Assembly: GCA_040005555.1 (NCBI GenBank)
Contig: JBDTYT010000072.1
Location: 1 to 8,449 of the forward strand
Source: JBDTYT01 sp040005555
GTDB lineage: Bacteria > Actinomycetota > UBA4738 > HRBIN12
Direction: 5' to 3'
DNA: 8,449 bases
Of this stretch, positions 5,519 to 8,449 are shown one piece after another. A model generated the notes under the pieces. That model did no database searches. It was given only the letters and a program-made list of their open reading frames with translations, and was not told the DNA's origin. Position 1 is the first letter of the stretch, and each line of letters begins with the position of its first letter. The translations under genes were made by a program, and so were the position numbers.

Positions 5519-6178
5519 ACAGAGCGCTGGGCAACGTTCGACTGCTACGGCACGCTCATCGACTGGATGGGTGGCATCCGGTCCACGCTCGCTCAGCTCT
5601 TCCCCGAGCACGATGCCGAGCTGCTGCTCGCTGGCTACCACGACATCGAGCCCGAGGTTCAGCGGGGCCGCGCCATCCCGTACCGCGAGGTGCTCACGGA
5701 GTCCCTCGTGAAGCTCGCGTCCCGCGAGGGGCTCGAGCTCGCCGCGGACGACCGAGCCGCGCTGGCCGATTCGCTGCCAAGTTGGCCGCCGTTCCCCGAG
5801 GTGCCCGCAGCCCTCCACGATCTGCGTGAGAGCGGCTGGCGGCTCGCGATCTTGTCCAACACGGACCCGGATCTCCTGGACGCTTCCCTGTCCCTCATCG
5901 CCGTGCCGATCGATGTGCGCATCACCGCGGCCGAGGCGGGCTCGTACAAACCGGCGCACGCCCATTGGGATCGTTTCTTCGCCGAGACCGAAGCGGATCG
6001 CGCGAGGCATGTGCACGTGGCCGCGAGCCTGTTCCACGACATCGCGCCCTGTGCCGAGCTCGGGCTCACCGCGGTGTGGATCAACCGTCTGGGCGAGACG
6101 AGCGATCTGCCACGGGCGTCCGAGCTGCCGGACGTGGAGCAGCTGCCGGCAACGCTCGAGCACCTCGTCCCGGCCTGA
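5516..6178 (+). CDS. HAD-superfamily hydrolase, haloacid dehalogenase type II-like
   Basis: The 220-residue protein has the four HAD motifs in order: FDCYGTLIDW at 8-17 with nucleophile D9; LSNTD at 113-117 (S114, N115); K145 in SYKPAHAHW; and the fourth motif VAASLFHDIAPCAELG at 168-183 with D175. It resembles L-2-haloacid dehalogenase-type proteins: the residue two after the nucleophile is Tyr (D-C-Y-G-T), whereas HAD phosphatases carry a second Asp there as general acid. It should therefore form the Asp-ester intermediate on carbon-halogen or similar substrates rather than act as an efficient phosphatase, but the substrate is unknown. It is cytoplasmic, with no signal peptide. GTG 5516 begins five bases after the ftsH stop with no ribosome site, and MTERWATFDCYGT is a normal family N-terminus. 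folE follows 16 bases downstream. A dehalogenase-like gene between ftsH and folE is not the usual cluster content, suggesting a lineage-specific insertion. Confidence 0.88.
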   Translation: MTERWATFDCYGTLIDWMGGIRSTLAQLFPEHDAELLLAGYHDIEPEVQRGRAIPYREVLTESLVKLASREGLELAADDRAALADSLPSWPPFPEVPAALHDLRESGWRLAILSNTDPDLLDASLSLIAVPIDVRITAAEAGSYKPAHAHWDRFFAETEADRARHVHVAASLFHDIAPCAELGLTAVWINRLGETSDLPRASELPDVEQLPATLEHLVPA

Positions 6179-6194
6179 GGGAGGGAAGTCCGAG

Positions 6195-6764
6195 ATGCCC
6201 ATCGACCGCGACAAGATCGAGGAGGGCGTCCGGCTCATCTTGGCCGGGGTGGGCGACGATCCCGAGCGTGAAGGCGTGAAAGGCACCCCTCGCCGGGTCG
6301 CCGACATGTACGCCGAGATCCTGGCCGGCATCGACGGTGACGCCGAGCCGCTCGTCACCGTCGTCCCGGGCGCGGACTTCGACGAGATGATCATGATCAA
6401 GGACATCCCGCTCTACTCGGTATGCGAGCACCATCTGCTCCCGTTCATCGGGAAGGCACACGTCGCGTACATCCCGAACAAGGACGGCCGGATCACCGGC
6501 CTGTCGAAGATCGCGCGCGCCGTCGACCTGCTGTCGAAGCGACTGCAGGTGCAGGAACGGCTCACCACGCAGATCGCCGACGCCCTCGACTCCGCGCTCG
6601 CGCCGCGCGGCGTGTTCGTCGTCATCGAGGCCGAGCATCTGTGCATGACGATGCGAGGCGTGAAGAAGCCAGGCTCGCGAACGGTGACCTCCGCGGTGCG
6701 CGGGCTCTTCCGGACGGACGCTCGCACGCGCCAAGAGGCGATGAACCACATCGGCAAGGGGTAA
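6195..6764 (+). CDS. folE: GTP cyclohydrolase I (FolE, zinc type)
   Basis: FolE converts GTP to 7,8-dihydroneopterin triphosphate plus formate, the first step of tetrahydrofolate (and pterin) synthesis; it works in the cytoplasm as a decamer. The 189-residue protein has the standard length. Zinc ligands are C77 and H80 in SVCEHHLLPFIG, and C150 in EAEHLCMTMRGV. GTPRRVADMY (30-39), GRITGLSKIARAVDLL (98-113), QVQERLTTQIADAL (118-131) and the C-terminal TSAVRGLFR (165-173) are further signatures. This is the zinc-dependent form, not the FolE2 type that lacks these cysteines. ATG 6195 has a good ribosome site (GGAGGG, 6180-6185, spacer nine). The same frame is open far upstream inside the HAD gene but shows no folE similarity there. 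In many actinobacteria folP, folB and folK follow; here a convergent gene begins 18 bases after the stop, so folE ends the transcription unit. Confidence 0.96.
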   Translation: MPIDRDKIEEGVRLILAGVGDDPEREGVKGTPRRVADMYAEILAGIDGDAEPLVTVVPGADFDEMIMIKDIPLYSVCEHHLLPFIGKAHVAYIPNKDGRITGLSKIARAVDLLSKRLQVQERLTTQIADALDSALAPRGVFVVIEAEHLCMTMRGVKKPGSRTVTSAVRGLFRTDARTRQEAMNHIGKG

Positions 6765-6782
6765 GGCTGCCGGCAATCATGC

Positions 6783-8449
6783 TCAGGCGGGCGCGAGCTC
6801 GGGGGCGAGCGCGCGGACGCGCTCGAGGTACGGGATTGCGTGCAAACCCTCGAAGATCGTCCGGGCCTCGTCCAGCATCGGTCGCGCTTCATCCGACCTG
6901 CCGCGCGCGGCCAGCCACTCAGCCTGTTCGAGGAGCACCGCCGCAAGGTGGAAGGGCGTTCCCAGCTCCCGGAGGAGACCGACGGCTGACCGGAAGCGGG
7001 CGGAGGCCGTCTGGTCGTCGTCTCGGAGAAGCGCGACGGCCGCGCCGTATCGTTCCTCCTGCGCGCGGAAGAATGGCCCGATCGCACCGGGCGGGGCCTC
7101 GTTCGCCAACCGCAGGATCTCTTCCGCGGCATCGACATCCCCCAGCGCCACGGCGGCTTCGAGCCCGAGTGCGAAGGCGTCTCGCATGACGTCGTGGTAC
7201 AGACCCAGGTATGAGACATGCGCGAGGGCCGACCGCGCCAGGGCCAGGGCCTCCTCGTGCCGTCCCTCAGCGTTCGCGACGAGCCCCTTCACGGTCACCC
7301 GATACGCCCTGGTCTGTGCATCACCCGCCCCCGGATCTCCGATGAACCGTTCGCAAACCACGCCTGCCGCCGTAACCTCGCCCTGGGCTAGGAGGCACCA
7401 GATCGCCGCCGCAGCGAGCCCCTCCGTGCCTCCGTAGAACACGGTGTCGGTGTTCTCGTTCAGTTCGTCGACCAATGCCCGGAGCTCGTCCCACTCGCCC
7501 CGCATGAAGTGGTTGAACTCGAGGTGGGAACGCAGGAAGTATCGCTGTCCTTTGAACCCGAGCCGGGTCCCGAGCGCGATGCCTTCTTCCTGATAGCGCC
7601 GAGCCTCCTCGTAGCGATCGCGGTTCATCATCACGTAGGAAAGGTTGTTGTACGCGCGCAAGGCGCCCGTGGCGACGTCGTTGTCCAGCGCAAGCTGCAG
7701 CGCGTGCTTGAGCAGGGCAAGCTCTTCCTCATGTCGGTCCCGGGCGCCGAGGATCAAGGCTTTCGTGTTCAGGGCCTCTGAAAGCACGTCGGGCAGCCAC
7801 AGCGCCTCGGCGATCTCGAGGGCGATCTCGATCTGAGCGGCTGCTTTGTCGAGCTCGCCCAGGAAGTAGCGCACCTTGCCGAGCGTGGCATGCAGGAATG
7901 CGAGGTCGTGGTCCGGCTCAGCGTCCGCCAGAACGGCGAGCGCCGATTCCATCCGATCGGCTCCCTCATCGGGTCGATCGCTGACCCAGAGAGCCTCCCC
8001 GATCCGCGCCGACGCGCGCGCCCCGCCATGGAGGTTCCCCGCTCCTGCGTACAGTTCGCCGGCCCGTTCGCACAGGGCGATCACGTCTGGCATCTGGACG
8101 ACGGCGAACGCGCAGGCGGCCGCCTGTTCGAGGAGACCAGCGGCCTCCTCGGGATCTTCGGTCAGCTCGGCCGCGCGCTCGAAGTACCCGCGCGCGAGTT
8201 GCATGGAGGCGAGTGATTGAGCCCTGCGTCCGGCGCGGGACAGCATGTCGCCCGCTCGTCCGCGGACGTCCGCGCCCTCCTCGGTATCGGGGGCGAGGCG
8301 GTAGGCGTCGAGGAGATGGGACGCGAGGACCTCCACGATCTCGTCCTCGTCCCCGCTCCAGGTCCGCTCGATGTGGTCGGCGGCCGCGAGATGCCTCGCC
8401 CTCCGGTCGCGCTTGGAGAGCGTTTCGTACGCCACCTTCTGCACGAGGG
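6783..8449 (-). CDS. Partial CDS: C-terminal TPR half of a large signalling protein (AAA-ATPase regulator / class III adenylate cyclase type)
   Basis: The gene runs right to left; its stop is TGA at 6785-6783 and its 5' end lies beyond 8449, so the GTG near 8444 is internal. About 555 residues are visible. The first ~30 (KVAYETLSKRDRRARHLAAA) match the segment that follows the AAA ATPase module in large actinobacterial proteins that couple a class III cyclase or a LuxR-type output to TPR repeats. The rest is almost all helix with TPR pairs, for example LAFLHATLGKVRYFLGELDK, YNNLSYVMMNRDRYEEARRY and VKGLVANAEGRHEEALALAR. It is a soluble protein without signal or membrane segments. No catalytic domain is in view, so the cyclase or regulator identity is inference; a TPR repeat protein is sure. 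It converges on folE with 18 bases between stops and is likely a separate transcription unit unrelated to the folate and tRNA genes. Confidence 0.85.
   Translation of the reverse strand, partial: LVQKVAYETLSKRDRRARHLAAADHIERTWSGDEDEIVEVLASHLLDAYRLAPDTEEGADVRGRAGDMLSRAGRRAQSLASMQLARGYFERAAELTEDPEEAAGLLEQAAACAFAVVQMPDVIALCERAGELYAGAGNLHGGARASARIGEALWVSDRPDEGADRMESALAVLADAEPDHDLAFLHATLGKVRYFLGELDKAAAQIEIALEIAEALWLPDVLSEALNTKALILGARDRHEEELALLKHALQLALDNDVATGALRAYNNLSYVMMNRDRYEEARRYQEEGIALGTRLGFKGQRYFLRSHLEFNHFMRGEWDELRALVDELNENTDTVFYGGTEGLAAAAIWCLLAQGEVTAAGVVCERFIGDPGAGDAQTRAYRVTVKGLVANAEGRHEEALALARSALAHVSYLGLYHDVMRDAFALGLEAAVALGDVDAAEEILRLANEAPPGAIGPFFRAQEERYGAAVALLRDDDQTASARFRSAVGLLRELGTPFHLAAVLLEQAEWLAARGRSDEARPMLDEARTIFEGLHAIPYLERVRALAPELAPA

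Noticed and set aside
5826..6194. Upstream extension of the folE frame as an extra N-terminal domain
   Set aside because: It overlaps the HAD gene, reads as Arg/Ser/Pro-rich nonsense, and ATG 6195 has a good ribosome site and gives a standard-length FolE.
6791..6814. GC-rich hairpin just after folE as an intrinsic terminator
   Set aside because: It has two short stems (GCGC, and GCTCG with a GGGG loop) separated by a bulge, no T-tract follows, and it lies inside the coding sequence of the convergent gene.
1..8449. Mobile element, prophage, tRNA or rRNA genes
   Set aside because: I saw no transposase, integrase, flanking target-site duplications or tRNA cloverleaf; gene content is housekeeping with two accessory genes.

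Overview
The window is GC-rich, gene-dense bacterial DNA. Most genes on the + strand abut or lie within a few tens of bases of each other, and GTG starts are used. The gene order (an F420-associated HExxH metalloprotease-like protein, tilS, hpt, ftsH, folE) is a well-known actinobacterial neighbourhood. I therefore infer an actinomycete-type organism (Actinomycetota), quite possibly an uncultured or deep-branching lineage, because a lipoprotein and a HAD hydrolase interrupt the usual order and the expected folate genes do not follow folE.

Layout. Bases 1-308 are the 3' end of an unidentified gene: a tandemly repeated Ala/Pro/Glu-rich linker followed by a short charged helical tail. Next comes a tight run of zinc metalloprotease-like protein (323-1396), tilS (1397-2443) and hpt (2409-3026, overlapping tilS by 35 nt), then a small GTG-started lipoprotein (3067-3456). 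The only sizeable non-coding gap in the window (3457-3572) holds a plausible extended -10 promoter, a 12-bp stem-loop and a strong Shine-Dalgarno sequence, all pointing into ftsH. The only workable ftsH start is a CTG at 3573. A HAD-type dehalogenase-like gene (5516-6178) starts with GTG seven bases after a -10-like box that overlaps the ftsH stop, which suggests a leaderless transcript. folE follows (6195-6764). The last gene (8449-6783) is convergent on the minus strand and is the C-terminal TPR half of a large signalling protein, probably an AAA-ATPase regulator or class III adenylate cyclase type; its start lies outside the window.

How the genes fit together. TilS (tRNA-Ile lysidine synthetase), Hpt (purine salvage), FtsH (membrane-protein quality control) and FolE (first step of folate synthesis) form a housekeeping cluster. 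A TilS-HprT link to ftsH expression has been reported in Bacillus subtilis, so the leader in front of ftsH is of interest. I see no evidence of a mobile element, CRISPR array, tRNA or rRNA, and no clear new multi-gene system. The most unusual signals are the CTG start and structured leader of ftsH, the apparently leaderless HAD gene, the near-identical minisatellite at the left edge, and the uncharacterised lipoprotein and metalloprotease-like neighbours.
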